Shown: in pieces, positions 33,076 to 41,559 of the stretch | Layout: every line of letters starts with the position of its first letter | How positions within the stretch are numbered: position 1 is the stretch's first letter | Assembly (NCBI RefSeq): GCF_010894405.1 | Contig: NZ_JAAIYA010000008.1 | Location: 124,001-188,000, forward strand | DNA: 64,000 bases | Direction of reading: 5' to 3' | Source: Pyxidicoccus caerfyrddinensis | Lineage (GTDB): Bacteria; Myxococcota; Myxococcia; Myxococcales; Myxococcaceae | The notes under the pieces: model-generated | What the model was told of the DNA's origin: nothing | Databases searched by the model: none | What the model saw: the letters and a program-made list of their open reading frames with translations, nothing else | Made by a program: the position numbers and the translations under genes

Positions 33076-34659
33076 TCAGCGAAGCCAGATGCACCGGGTG
33101 CCGGTGGCGCCGATGCAGGTGACCGTGTTGCCGTGGAGGGTCACGGTGAACTGACAGACGTAGGGCCTTACCAGGTCATCGAGATTTCCCTGCGGGGGGC
33201 CTTGTAGCCCGAGGACCTGGCAGAGGGTGGTGATGGCCAGCTGATCGGCGACGCCCGAACCGACGACCTTGAATTCCGGCTGGAACGATACCTGCGCATC
33301 AAAAGCGGCTTTGACGATGAGGCCACCGTCGTTGTTGGTCACCTGGAGCTTGCATTCGACGAGAGCGTAGACGTTGGTCGTGGCCGGCGTGCCGGGCAAA
33401 CCGACGATGAAGCGGAGCTGGCACTCCTTGAGCGCGAGCTTCACGCCTTCCCGGAACTGCAGACGCCACACACCGGGATCGACGGCCAGCGCGATGCTGG
33501 TCACGGCGCCGGTGGGAAGCAGCGTCTCGTGATGATAGCCCATCACCGTCATGAATTTGGGCAGCGGCATCCGCCGGTCGACGACCTTGCGCCAGGCATC
33601 GCCGCCCATCCAGGCGTCGGCATCGGCAGGTGAGATGACCGACTCCTTCTCACCCTGGAACAGCGAGAGCTGCAGGAGCTGGTGATCGAGCGGCATCTTC
33701 GCCGACACCGTTCTCTTCGTCTTTCCGAGGTCCTTCGTGCCGACGAGCTCCACGTGCGTCTCGGAGAGCGGCCCGGAATCGTCCTCCTCGGCCATTTCGG
33801 TCGTCAACGTCGTGACGCGCACGTACGCGTTCTCGAGCGTCAACGTGCCCGTCTTCACGGTCACGAGTGGCGCGGTGACGAGAGTCAGCGGATCGTCGTC
33901 TTCCGGGTCCGGTACGTAGCCATGGAGAAGCAGCTTCTTGCCGGGTGCGTCCGTGGTGACCAGCCGCGCGAAGTTCGCATGAAACCCGAGAGTGGCGACC
34001 ACGTTGACGCCGGGCTTCAACACGAGCTCCGTACGGTCCACTGTATACTTGGTATTTGTCGACGCGAAGATGACAGCGTGCTTCGAAAGCACGACAGCCT
34101 TCAAGGAGTCGCACGCAGAAAAGCCCGTCAGCTGATAGAGGAATTCCTCAGTGGTATCGGGGAAGTTATCGAAGCGCACGACCATCTCGATGCGTTCCGC
34201 GGCTTTCCACGCGACGGCGGTCACCGCGATTGCCGTGTCTCGAATCTTGCCCGCGATCTCCACGCGTTCGCAGTCGACGCGCTCGTACTCCGCCAACAAC
34301 TGCTGGTATTGCAGCTGCGTCTTGCTGACGAGCGACCCGTGTATCGAGGGTAGCGACTGGACTGCCCCGTGCCGCCGTGCGTCCTCCTCACTGGCGAATT
34401 GCCTGGCGCCCATGTCCTCGCCCATCTGCGAGTCGCTGCCCATCGAGGAGGACTCTCGTACGAGATCGCGTCTGGCTCGCTCGAGATTGTCGAAGGCCGG
34501 GTCGGTCCTCGTCACCTTCTCCGGGATGATTCCCCATTTGTACGCCGCGGGGATCCGCGACTTCGGCGCGAACTTGACTCCGAAGTCATTCGAGATGTCG
34601 CCCATCGTGAACTGGAGCGTGGACGCGAGCTCTTCGTACATGCGACGCAATGTAGCCAT
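33076..34659 (-). CDS. Unknown 527-aa protein, partner of the Ig-inserted nuclease
   Basis: Start chosen at MATLRRMYEELAS; a Met six codons later is an alternative. The N-terminus (~150 residues) is helical and charged and contains QYQQLLAEYERVDCERVEIAGKIRD, a possible coiled coil. The rest alternates short strands, with hydrophilic linkers such as PDPEDDDPLT. Two Cys pairs occur near the C-terminus (YVCQFTVTLHGNTVTC). There is no signal peptide and no motif I can name. Only 6 bp separates it from the nuclease gene, so the two are co-transcribed and may form a toxin/carrier or toxin/structural pair. Confidence 0.65.
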   Translation of the reverse strand: MATLRRMYEELASTLQFTMGDISNDFGVKFAPKSRIPAAYKWGIIPEKVTRTDPAFDNLERARRDLVRESSSMGSDSQMGEDMGARQFASEEDARRHGAVQSLPSIHGSLVSKTQLQYQQLLAEYERVDCERVEIAGKIRDTAIAVTAVAWKAAERIEMVVRFDNFPDTTEEFLYQLTGFSACDSLKAVVLSKHAVIFASTNTKYTVDRTELVLKPGVNVVATLGFHANFARLVTTDAPGKKLLLHGYVPDPEDDDPLTLVTAPLVTVKTGTLTLENAYVRVTTLTTEMAEEDDSGPLSETHVELVGTKDLGKTKRTVSAKMPLDHQLLQLSLFQGEKESVISPADADAWMGGDAWRKVVDRRMPLPKFMTVMGYHHETLLPTGAVTSIALAVDPGVWRLQFREGVKLALKECQLRFIVGLPGTPATTNVYALVECKLQVTNNDGGLIVKAAFDAQVSFQPEFKVVGSGVADQLAITTLCQVLGLQGPPQGNLDDLVRPYVCQFTVTLHGNTVTCIGATGTRCIWLR

Positions 34660-35081
34660 TGGCGATGACCACTCTGGGCGCCACCAGAAGTGGGCGCCAG
34701 CTAAATCGCCCCCGGAGGTGCCCGCATGGGGGCGATACCACTTCACCCGATTCCGCATCGTCCGGTGGGCGGACGCCTCGCGAGCCCGGGCCCTCGATGG
34801 CTGGGGGTTGATGAAACAAGCCCTGCTCGCGACTTCCCGCGAGCGGGATGTCCAACGCCCTAGCAAGCTCCGTGCTCAGCGGTGATGCGCTCGCGCGCGC
34901 TCTGTGCCCGCGAGTCGCTTGGGTCTCCACTGCGTCGCCGCGGGACGCAGCTGCGTCCCTCAGGCCCGCGGGAAGGTGCGAAAGTCCGCCCTGGGCCGGC
35001 CCTGGAGAGAGCAATCTCCGGGGCCGTTGCCTTTCGTGCGCGCACGACCTGTCGCACGTCACCCCCTGAAGGACCCACCCC
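34660..35081. other. Intergenic region between divergent genes
   Basis: 422 bp with no convincing coding frame. It holds an 18-bp perfect palindrome (34942-34959), two direct copies of GGGCGCCA 16 bp apart (34676, 34692) close to the minus-strand start, and an AAGGA ribosome-binding site eight bases before the plus-strand lipoprotein ATG. No consensus promoter was recognised. Confidence 0.5.
34942..34959. promoter_or_regulatory. Perfect 18-bp palindrome, candidate operator
   Basis: GGGACGCAG is followed directly by CTGCGTCCC with no spacer, 123 bp upstream of the large lipoprotein gene. Such a long uninterrupted palindrome would suit a dimeric regulator site. No adjacent regulator gene supports a specific assignment. 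Confidence 0.35.
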
Positions 35082-38000
35082 ATGCATTTCCCCCCTCCGG
35101 AGCGGACCGTCCGCTCCCTCCTCGCTTCGCGCCCGGGCCTCATCGGCGCGCTCACCTGCGTTCTGCTCACCAGCTGCGTCGCCCCCTCCGGCACTCCCGA
35201 ACCCACCGAAGCGTCTGGGGCCACCACCGTGCGCCAGGCGCTCGCTTGCAGCGGAGGAGGCAGCATCGACCAGCATGCCGCGCAGTGCGACGGCACGGGG
35301 AAGCTCGTGTCCTGGGCGCCCCCCACGAACCCGGGGTCCTCCGCCGCGTATGACTACGTGCTGGACCTGAACCAGAACTACCTGCTCGCGCTGCCCGACC
35401 TGTCCAACCTCACGAACCCGTCGGTGCCCAAGCCCGCCTACTACGCGCACTCGTACCTGTGCAGCGGCACGGCGCCCGGTTGTTCTCCAGCCGGCGAGCC
35501 GGTGGGCTGGCCTCACAACCCCGCCGGGCTGAATGCGATGCTCATCGAGTCCGGCCTCGCGTACTCGCCCTACAAGAACGACCCGCGCCTGCGGAACGCC
35601 GCGCTGGCGCTGCTGGACTGGCACCTGGCGCACGGAATGACGGCCGTAGGGGACCACTGGTCTCAGGTGCCCTACGCGAGCGGCGCCAGCGGCACGCTGA
35701 CGTACGCCGGCACGCAGGCGGGCTCGTCGGTGGGCGTGGGGGACGGCATGGGCTACCTCCAGCCGGAGAAGGTGGGCGCGCTCGCGTGGGCCGCCGTCCA
35801 GGCCTTCAAGTTCAATGGAAACACTGCCTACCGCGACATGGCCATCAACGCGGCAAACCAGCTCACCAGCCACCTGCGCACCCCGAGCGCCACCGTGTCG
35901 CCGTGGCCCTACCGCGTGCGGGCCTCCGACAACGCCGTGCGCACCGGCGCGAACATCGTCGACAACTTCGCGTCCAACGTCGTGGAGCCCCTCAAGCTCT
36001 TCCAGGAGCTCACCCGGCTGGGCCAGGCGGGCGCCCTGGACGGCGCACCCGGCTACACCTCCACGCGGCTGTCCCAGTGGCAGAGCACCCAGGCCACGGT
36101 CCTCGCGTGGCTGCTCGGCGCCAACGGCCCCATCGCGACGCAGAACTGGACCCAGTACTTCGAGGACGTGGGCTCGGACGCCACCAACAACCTGAACCAG
36201 CTCGTCCCCGGGGAGACGGCCAAGTTCCTCATGGACAACCCCGCCCTGGACCCGAGCTGGCAGGTGCATGTGCAGAACATCATCGCCTTCATCGAGACGA
36301 ACTTCGGGGACACGCTCGAGTTCGGCGCGCGTCCCATCAAGGAGCAGTACGCCTTCCACTACAAGATGGGCAGCCACACCGCGCGCTACGCCGCGGTGAA
36401 TGCGCGCTACGCGGAGCTCACCGGGGATGCGGCGGCGAAGGACAAGGCCTTCCGCGCGTTCAACTGGGCCACGTACATGGTGCGAAACAGCGGGCTGACC
36501 ATCGACGGGCCCTACCCCAACAACGTCTGGTTCACGGATGGCTGGGGTGACTTCATCCGTCACTTCGTCATCGGCATGGGCGCGCAGCCGGACTGGGCGC
36601 CCGCCGGACAGAACCACCTGCTTCGCTCCACCTCCGTCGTGAAGAGCGTCACCTACGGGCCCGGCAGCGAGGTCCGCTACACCACCTACGACGCCAGCGC
36701 GACGGAGGTGCTGCGCCTCGCCTTCGTCCCCTCGACGGTGACGGCGGGCGGCACCGCCCTCTCCCAGCGCACGGACCTGGCCGCGGACGGGTGGACCTTC
36801 GACACCGGCAACAACGCGCTCCGCATCCGCCACTCGACCAGCGGGGTCATCCTCATCTCCGGGGCGCCTCCCACCGCCCCCACCGTCGCCATCACCACGC
36901 CTTCCGCGGGGCAGAACTTCACCGCGCCCGCGACGCTCGGCCTGGGCGCCACGGCCACGGCCAGTACGGGCCGCACGATTGCCAGCGTCACGTTCCGCGC
37001 GGGCGCCACCGTGCTCTGCACCGTGAACGCCCCGGTCTCCAACCCCGTCACCTGCACGGCCACGAGCAGCCTGGGCAATGGCAGCCACACGGTGAGCGCG
37101 GAGGCGGTGGACACCCTGGGAGAGAGCGGCTCCGCGTCGGTGGCAATCACAGTCGCCGGCCCGCCCACGGTCAGCATCCTCAGCCCCACCTCCGGCGCCA
37201 CATTGCCCACGGGGAGCACGACGCTCAGCGCCTCGGCCAGCGCGGGCGCGGGGCGGACCCTCACGCGCGTGGAGTTCTTCCAGGGCACCACGTCGCTCTG
37301 CTTCACGACCACCGGCACGGGCTGCACCTGGAACGCGACGGCCGGCACGTATTCCAACGTCTTCGCCCGAGCGACGGACAATGGCAGCCCGGCGCTCGTC
37401 ACGAGCTCCGCGCCGGTGAGCTTCACGGTGAGCCCCTCCGTGGGCGGCGTGCGGCTCGTAGGCGTCGACACCGTGGGGACGCAGAACGACTTCGACAACG
37501 GCGGCTCGGTGAACGCCTTCCAGTACACCGCCGTCGCGACGGGGACGCTGGGGACGCTCAAGGTCTTCGCGGCGCCGGGCAATGCCAATGCCTCGCTGTC
37601 CATTGGCGTCTACAGCGATGCCTCGGGCGCTCCGGGCACCCTGCTCTCCTCCTGCACCGCACCCGTGGTGGATGCGCTGCCGTTGGTGACGGGCCAGTGG
37701 TACGGCTGTACCGCCTCGCCGCAGGTGACGCTCACGTCGGGCACCGTCTACTGGCTGGCCCTGCTGGGCGCGAACGGGGGCGGCGTGTTCCGCTACATGG
37801 ACCTGCCCACCGGCTCGATGCGCTTCTCCCCCACGGGCCTCTCCGCGCTGCCGGGCCCCACGTTCGGCACCTCCACCGTGTACGCGGGCGCGTCCAGCGC
37901 TTCGATGTATGGCCTCTCCGCGGGCAGTTCCACCGCGCCGACGGTGGCCATCACCCAGCCGGCCGCCAACGCCAACTTCACCGCGCCCGCCAACCTGAAC

Positions 38001-39260
38001 CTCCAGGCCACAGCCACGGCGGGCCCGGGCCGCACGCTCACGAAGGTCGAGTTCTTCGACAACGGCACGGCGCTGCTCTGCACGGTGACCGCGCCCGCCA
38101 CCACGTCCGTGAGCTGCGGGGTCAGCTCGCTCCAGGACGGCGCGCACAGCGTGACGGCGAAGGCCACCGACGACACGCTCCAGGCCACCACCTCCGCCGC
38201 GGTGCCCCTGACGCTGTCCAACCCGCCCTCGGTGAGCCTCACCTCGCCCGTCGCCAATGCCACGTACACGACGCCAGCCTCCGTGCCGCTCGCCACGACC
38301 GCCACCGCGGGTCATGGCCGGAGCATCGCGCGGGTGGACTTCTACGCGGACGGCACGTCGCTCATCTGCTCCAGCAACACCAGTCCCTACGGCTGCATCT
38401 GGAGCAATCCCTCCCAGGGAAGCCACACGGTGCGCGCCGTGGCCGTTGACACCGGCAACCCCGCCGCCAGCACCAACTCCGCCACCGTCTCCATCACCGT
38501 GAGCAGCGCCGCCACCGCGCCCGCGGCGCCCACCGGGCTGACGGCCACGGCGGTGTCGTCGGGGCAGATCAACCTGGCGTGGACCGATGCCTCGACCAAC
38601 GAGAGCGGCTTCCAGGTGGAACGGGCGCCGGACGTCTCCGGGGCCCCGGGCACCTTCGCCCAGGTCGGGACGCCGGGCGCCAACGTGACGACGTTCAGTG
38701 ACACGGGCCGGGCCGCGAGCACGCGCTACTGGTACCGGGTCCGGGCGACGAATGCCGTGGGAAGCTCGGCCTTCACGGCCAACGTCAGCGCGACGACCCC
38801 CGCCGCGCCCACGGCCCTCGTCGGGAACAGCACAGTGTTGACGGCGTCCGACTTCGAGCACGCGGGCGTCGCGGCCGCGTTCAGCTACGTGGCGAGCGCC
38901 ACCGGCAACGTCACGGGTCTGCGCATCTACGTGGATGGACAGACGGCGGCCACCACGCTCCAGCTCGGCCTGTATGCGAATGGGAGCGGGACGCCCGGCG
39001 CGCTGCTGCGCAACTGCACCGTCGCGACAGTCACTCCCGGCGCATGGAACGTCTGCACCATTACCTCACAGGCGGTGACGTCGGGCACGACGTACTGGCT
39101 GGCCGTCCTCAGCCCCACCGGCGGGGGCGACATCTACTGGCGACACACCAGCGGCACCGGTTCCTACAAGGTGCAGCCGGGACTCGCGACGCTGCCCTCC
39201 ACCTGGTCCGGCACCGGCGGCTACCCGGGCAGCAATATGTCCGCCTACGCCGGCAACTGA
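35082..39260 (+). CDS. Large modular lipoprotein: helical-toroid catalytic-like domain with Ig, FN3 and jelly-roll modules
   Basis: 1392 aa. The lipobox is LTSC (Cys30). Residues ~50-500 look like an alpha/alpha-toroid glycosidase or lyase domain (ALLDWHLAHGMTAVGDHW, YKMGSHTARYAAVNARYAELTG). Then come Ig-like domains (~596, ~690), a ~150-residue beta module (GVDTVGTQNDFDNGG, ~790), two more Ig domains (~950, ~1046), an FN3 domain (PTGLTATAVSSGQINLAW, ~1144) and a second copy of the beta module (VGNSTVLTASDFEHAG, ~1245). The two beta modules are alike (IGVYSDASGAPGTLL / LGLYANGSGTPGALL) and probably bind carbohydrate. It is likely a surface polysaccharide-degrading enzyme. Confidence 0.8.
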   Translation: MHFPPPERTVRSLLASRPGLIGALTCVLLTSCVAPSGTPEPTEASGATTVRQALACSGGGSIDQHAAQCDGTGKLVSWAPPTNPGSSAAYDYVLDLNQNYLLALPDLSNLTNPSVPKPAYYAHSYLCSGTAPGCSPAGEPVGWPHNPAGLNAMLIESGLAYSPYKNDPRLRNAALALLDWHLAHGMTAVGDHWSQVPYASGASGTLTYAGTQAGSSVGVGDGMGYLQPEKVGALAWAAVQAFKFNGNTAYRDMAINAANQLTSHLRTPSATVSPWPYRVRASDNAVRTGANIVDNFASNVVEPLKLFQELTRLGQAGALDGAPGYTSTRLSQWQSTQATVLAWLLGANGPIATQNWTQYFEDVGSDATNNLNQLVPGETAKFLMDNPALDPSWQVHVQNIIAFIETNFGDTLEFGARPIKEQYAFHYKMGSHTARYAAVNARYAELTGDAAAKDKAFRAFNWATYMVRNSGLTIDGPYPNNVWFTDGWGDFIRHFVIGMGAQPDWAPAGQNHLLRSTSVVKSVTYGPGSEVRYTTYDASATEVLRLAFVPSTVTAGGTALSQRTDLAADGWTFDTGNNALRIRHSTSGVILISGAPPTAPTVAITTPSAGQNFTAPATLGLGATATASTGRTIASVTFRAGATVLCTVNAPVSNPVTCTATSSLGNGSHTVSAEAVDTLGESGSASVAITVAGPPTVSILSPTSGATLPTGSTTLSASASAGAGRTLTRVEFFQGTTSLCFTTTGTGCTWNATAGTYSNVFARATDNGSPALVTSSAPVSFTVSPSVGGVRLVGVDTVGTQNDFDNGGSVNAFQYTAVATGTLGTLKVFAAPGNANASLSIGVYSDASGAPGTLLSSCTAPVVDALPLVTGQWYGCTASPQVTLTSGTVYWLALLGANGGGVFRYMDLPTGSMRFSPTGLSALPGPTFGTSTVYAGASSASMYGLSAGSSTAPTVAITQPAANANFTAPANLNLQATATAGPGRTLTKVEFFDNGTALLCTVTAPATTSVSCGVSSLQDGAHSVTAKATDDTLQATTSAAVPLTLSNPPSVSLTSPVANATYTTPASVPLATTATAGHGRSIARVDFYADGTSLICSSNTSPYGCIWSNPSQGSHTVRAVAVDTGNPAASTNSATVSITVSSAATAPAAPTGLTATAVSSGQINLAWTDASTNESGFQVERAPDVSGAPGTFAQVGTPGANVTTFSDTGRAASTRYWYRVRATNAVGSSAFTANVSATTPAAPTALVGNSTVLTASDFEHAGVAAAFSYVASATGNVTGLRIYVDGQTAATTLQLGLYANGSGTPGALLRNCTVATVTPGAWNVCTITSQAVTSGTTYWLAVLSPTGGGDIYWRHTSGTGSYKVQPGLATLPSTWSGTGGYPGSNMSAYAGN

Positions 39261-39294
39261 GCCACTGCAGCGCTGCCCTTTCGAACTCGGCCGG

Positions 39295-39317
39295 CGCCGC
39301 GCCACTGACGCGCGGCG
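39295..39317 (+). terminator. Candidate terminator hairpin after the modular lipoprotein
   Basis: CGCCGCGC (39295-39302) pairs with GCGCGGCG (39310-39317) over eight bases with a 7-nt loop, 35 bp after the stop codon. There is no T-tract. Confidence 0.35.
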
Positions 39318-39368
39318 TGCGGGCCGTGGCTTGCGCGCCAACCCCGGGCCCGAGGAAGCTGCCGCCCC

Positions 39369-39680
39369 ATGGAATTCAATCCAGCCGAGCTCATCATCAC
39401 CGGGGGCTTCAGCCTGTTCTTTCTCGTGTCCGGTGTGCGCGCCCTGGTGCGCAAGCGGATGACGGTCGTGAACCCCGCCCATTCCGGGGCCTGGCCGGGC
39501 CTGCTCGGCAAGGCGATGCACTCGCAGCTTCAGAAGAACCCGCTGGACCTCCATCCTTCGCCCCACATGGAGGCGACCGGAGGACGGGCCCTCGGGATGG
39601 CCGTGCTCTACCTCGTGCTGGGCGTGGCCTTCCTGGGCCTGGGCGTCTTCGCCACGCTGGTGGAGAACGGCGTACTCTGA
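39369..39680 (+). CDS. Small membrane protein
   Basis: 103 aa with two hydrophobic helices (residues ~8-26, IITGGFSLFFLVSGV; ~77-97, MAVLYLVLGVAFLGLG) joined by a polar loop. No family is recognised. The start follows GAGGAAGCTGCCGCCCC. It stands alone between a lipoprotein and a kinase gene. Confidence 0.6.
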   Translation: MEFNPAELIITGGFSLFFLVSGVRALVRKRMTVVNPAHSGAWPGLLGKAMHSQLQKNPLDLHPSPHMEATGGRALGMAVLYLVLGVAFLGLGVFATLVENGVL

Positions 39681-39880
39681 AGCAGCGGGCCCGCCCGGGC
39701 CGCCTCACCGCGTCCACCCCGGTGAGGCGCACGTTCACCTGCCTCACCTCGTCCCCAGTGCGCCGATGATGGCATCCCATGCTCACCGAGGCCCGCGGAC
39801 TCTTCGAGCGGCGGGTGCCGGACGTGGAGCGGCGCTTTGCTGGGTCGACGTGGAAGGCCGTATCCACCTGCCGGATGGCG

Positions 39881-39909
39881 TTGGAGTTCACCTACCTCGC
39901 GAGTAGTCT
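39881..39909 (+). promoter_or_regulatory. Candidate kinase promoter (copy 1)
   Basis: TTGGAG, a 17-bp spacer and TAGTCT lie 38 bp before the kinase ATG. The same bases occur unchanged in the duplicate. The match to consensus is only moderate. Confidence 0.35.
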
Positions 39910-39946
39910 GCTCGTGCGCGGTGCGGACCGCCTCACGAGGGACCTC

Positions 39947-41401
39947 ATGGAGTCTGACGACCTCACTCCGACACGCCTGCCCCCTGGGACGCGACTGGGC
40001 CCGTGGCGTCTGCTGGAGCAGCACGGGCGGGGCACCTACGGCGTCGTCTACCGCGCCGTGCCCGCCGAGCAGCTGGCCGCAGAGGCCGTGGCCCTCAAGC
40101 TGGCCCTGAACCGAGGAGATGCGCGCTTCGCGCGTGAGGCCGAGTTGCTCTCCCGCATCCGCCACCCCGCCGTCCCCCGCCTGATAGACCATGGCCACTG
40201 GCAGCCCCGCGAGGGCGTGTCCTACGCCTGGCTCGTCATGGACTGGATCGAGGGCCTCTCCCTCTATGACTGGGCCCAGGCCCAGCGCCCGTCTTCACGG
40301 CAGGTGCTTCAGCTCCTTGCCCGGCTGGCCCGAGCCCTGGACGCCACCCATTCGGCCGGAGGCCTCCACCGCGATGTGAAGGGTGACAACATCCGCGTCC
40401 GGCGGGCTGACGGCCTGGCCTTCCTCATGGACTTCGGCTCCGGACACCACCTGGGGGCCTCCACGCTGACCTGGGACTTGTTTCCTCCCGGTACTCCGGC
40501 CTACCGCGCACCCGAGGCGTGGCGCTTCGTCCTCGGCTCCAGCAAGCCCCCGGCCCGCAAGCCCCCGGCTGTCCCGTATCCGCCGGGGCCCGCGGATGAC
40601 GTCTTCGCCCTGGGTGTCACGGCCTATCGACTCGTCACCGGGAAATACCCACCGTCGGCGCACCCGTGGGAGGAGGATGACTGGCTCTGGCAACCCGAGG
40701 AGCTGGAGTCCTGGACGGCGCGAGTCAACAACCCCCGTTGCATACCGGAACTGAGCGCACTGGTGTCGCGGATGCTCTCGCCCCGCCCCGAGGCGCGAGG
40801 GAGCGCGCGGGAGGTGGCGGAAGCGCTCGAGAAGGCCGCGCGCCGCGCAGGACGCGGAGCGGATGTGCCGCTCTTCACCGGAGAAGAGCCGCGGCCCGCG
40901 GGCCTCTTTCCCATCCCCCAGCGCGTCACGGTGCGGCGCCCTCCTCGCATGCCGAGGTGGCCCTGGTTCGCGGCCGCCGGCCTCGGAGGCGCACTGGCGC
41001 TGAGCGCCGGGGGGCTGCTGAGCATGAGTCGCTCCGAGGAGCCCGCTACGTCCCAGCTTGCGGAGCAGGAAGAGGAAAGGGATGCGGGCACCGTGGCCGT
41101 CGGGGACACCGCACTGACGGCGCCGGTGGCGCCCGAGCGCGCCCTCTCCGTGTGGTCACCCATCGCGGTCGACCTGCCACCGAAGCCCTTCCCAGGGCAG
41201 CGGCGCCCGGATGGCAAGGGGCGCTGTCCCGGCAAGGTGCAGGTCGCCATCAACGGCGGTTGTTGGAGGAAGCTGCCCGTGGATGTGAAGGACTGTGATG
41301 AGTGGGACGGCTTTGAATACAAGGGCGCGTGCTACCTCCCCGCCATGACTCCGACACGCCCTTCCACCTCGGGCCCCGCGGTTCGAGACGACAGTCCATA
41401 G
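39947..41401 (+). CDS. Transmembrane Ser/Thr protein kinase, paralogue 1
   Basis: 484 aa from MESDDLTPTRLPPG, chosen because GAGGGA lies just upstream and the kinase domain begins a few residues later; longer in-frame starts exist. The Hanks-type kinase is complete: GRGTYGVVY (P-loop), VALKLAL (Lys), LHRDVKGDNI (catalytic loop), LMDFGSGHH (DFG), APEAW. A single membrane helix (FAAAGLGGALALSAGGLL) follows. The outer ~100-residue domain has four Cys (CPGKVQVAINGGCW, KDCDEWD, GACY), probably a ligand-sensing module. It is near-identical to the kinase at 45735-47189, differing at scattered positions, one of them right after the catalytic loop Asn-Ile. Confidence 0.92.
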   Translation: MESDDLTPTRLPPGTRLGPWRLLEQHGRGTYGVVYRAVPAEQLAAEAVALKLALNRGDARFAREAELLSRIRHPAVPRLIDHGHWQPREGVSYAWLVMDWIEGLSLYDWAQAQRPSSRQVLQLLARLARALDATHSAGGLHRDVKGDNIRVRRADGLAFLMDFGSGHHLGASTLTWDLFPPGTPAYRAPEAWRFVLGSSKPPARKPPAVPYPPGPADDVFALGVTAYRLVTGKYPPSAHPWEEDDWLWQPEELESWTARVNNPRCIPELSALVSRMLSPRPEARGSAREVAEALEKAARRAGRGADVPLFTGEEPRPAGLFPIPQRVTVRRPPRMPRWPWFAAAGLGGALALSAGGLLSMSRSEEPATSQLAEQEEERDAGTVAVGDTALTAPVAPERALSVWSPIAVDLPPKPFPGQRRPDGKGRCPGKVQVAINGGCWRKLPVDVKDCDEWDGFEYKGACYLPAMTPTRPSTSGPAVRDDSP

Positions 41402-41559
41402 CCAGCTGCTCCAGAGCCCGACGTGCGCTCCCGGCCGGCGCAGAGGCCGTGCAGCCCCCTTTGGGTACACGCCCTGCGCTGCTGCCGTGGGCAGGGCCGC
41501 GGCATAGGCGCCTCGCCCTCCGAACCGAGCAGCGCCGCCGCCGGGCCGAGGAACCCGGT

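Larger units (their letters stand above)
39842..41438 (+). repeat. 1.6-kb duplication, copy 1
   Basis: This 1597-bp segment reappears at 45630-47226 with a constant offset of 5788 bp and no net insertion or deletion. It covers ~105 bp upstream of the kinase start, the whole gene and 37 bp after its stop. Sequence similarity stops sharply at both ends. No terminal inverted repeat or transposase marks the boundary. Confidence 0.85.

Noticed and set aside
34676..34699. Direct repeat GGGCGCCA, 16 bp apart
   Set aside because: Short G+C-rich word likely to recur by chance; noted only.
34860..38861. A 1333-codon open frame on the minus strand, antisense to the large modular lipoprotein
   Set aside because: Translation is Arg/Gly/His/Val-rich low complexity without domains; it mirrors the codon bias of the real gene.
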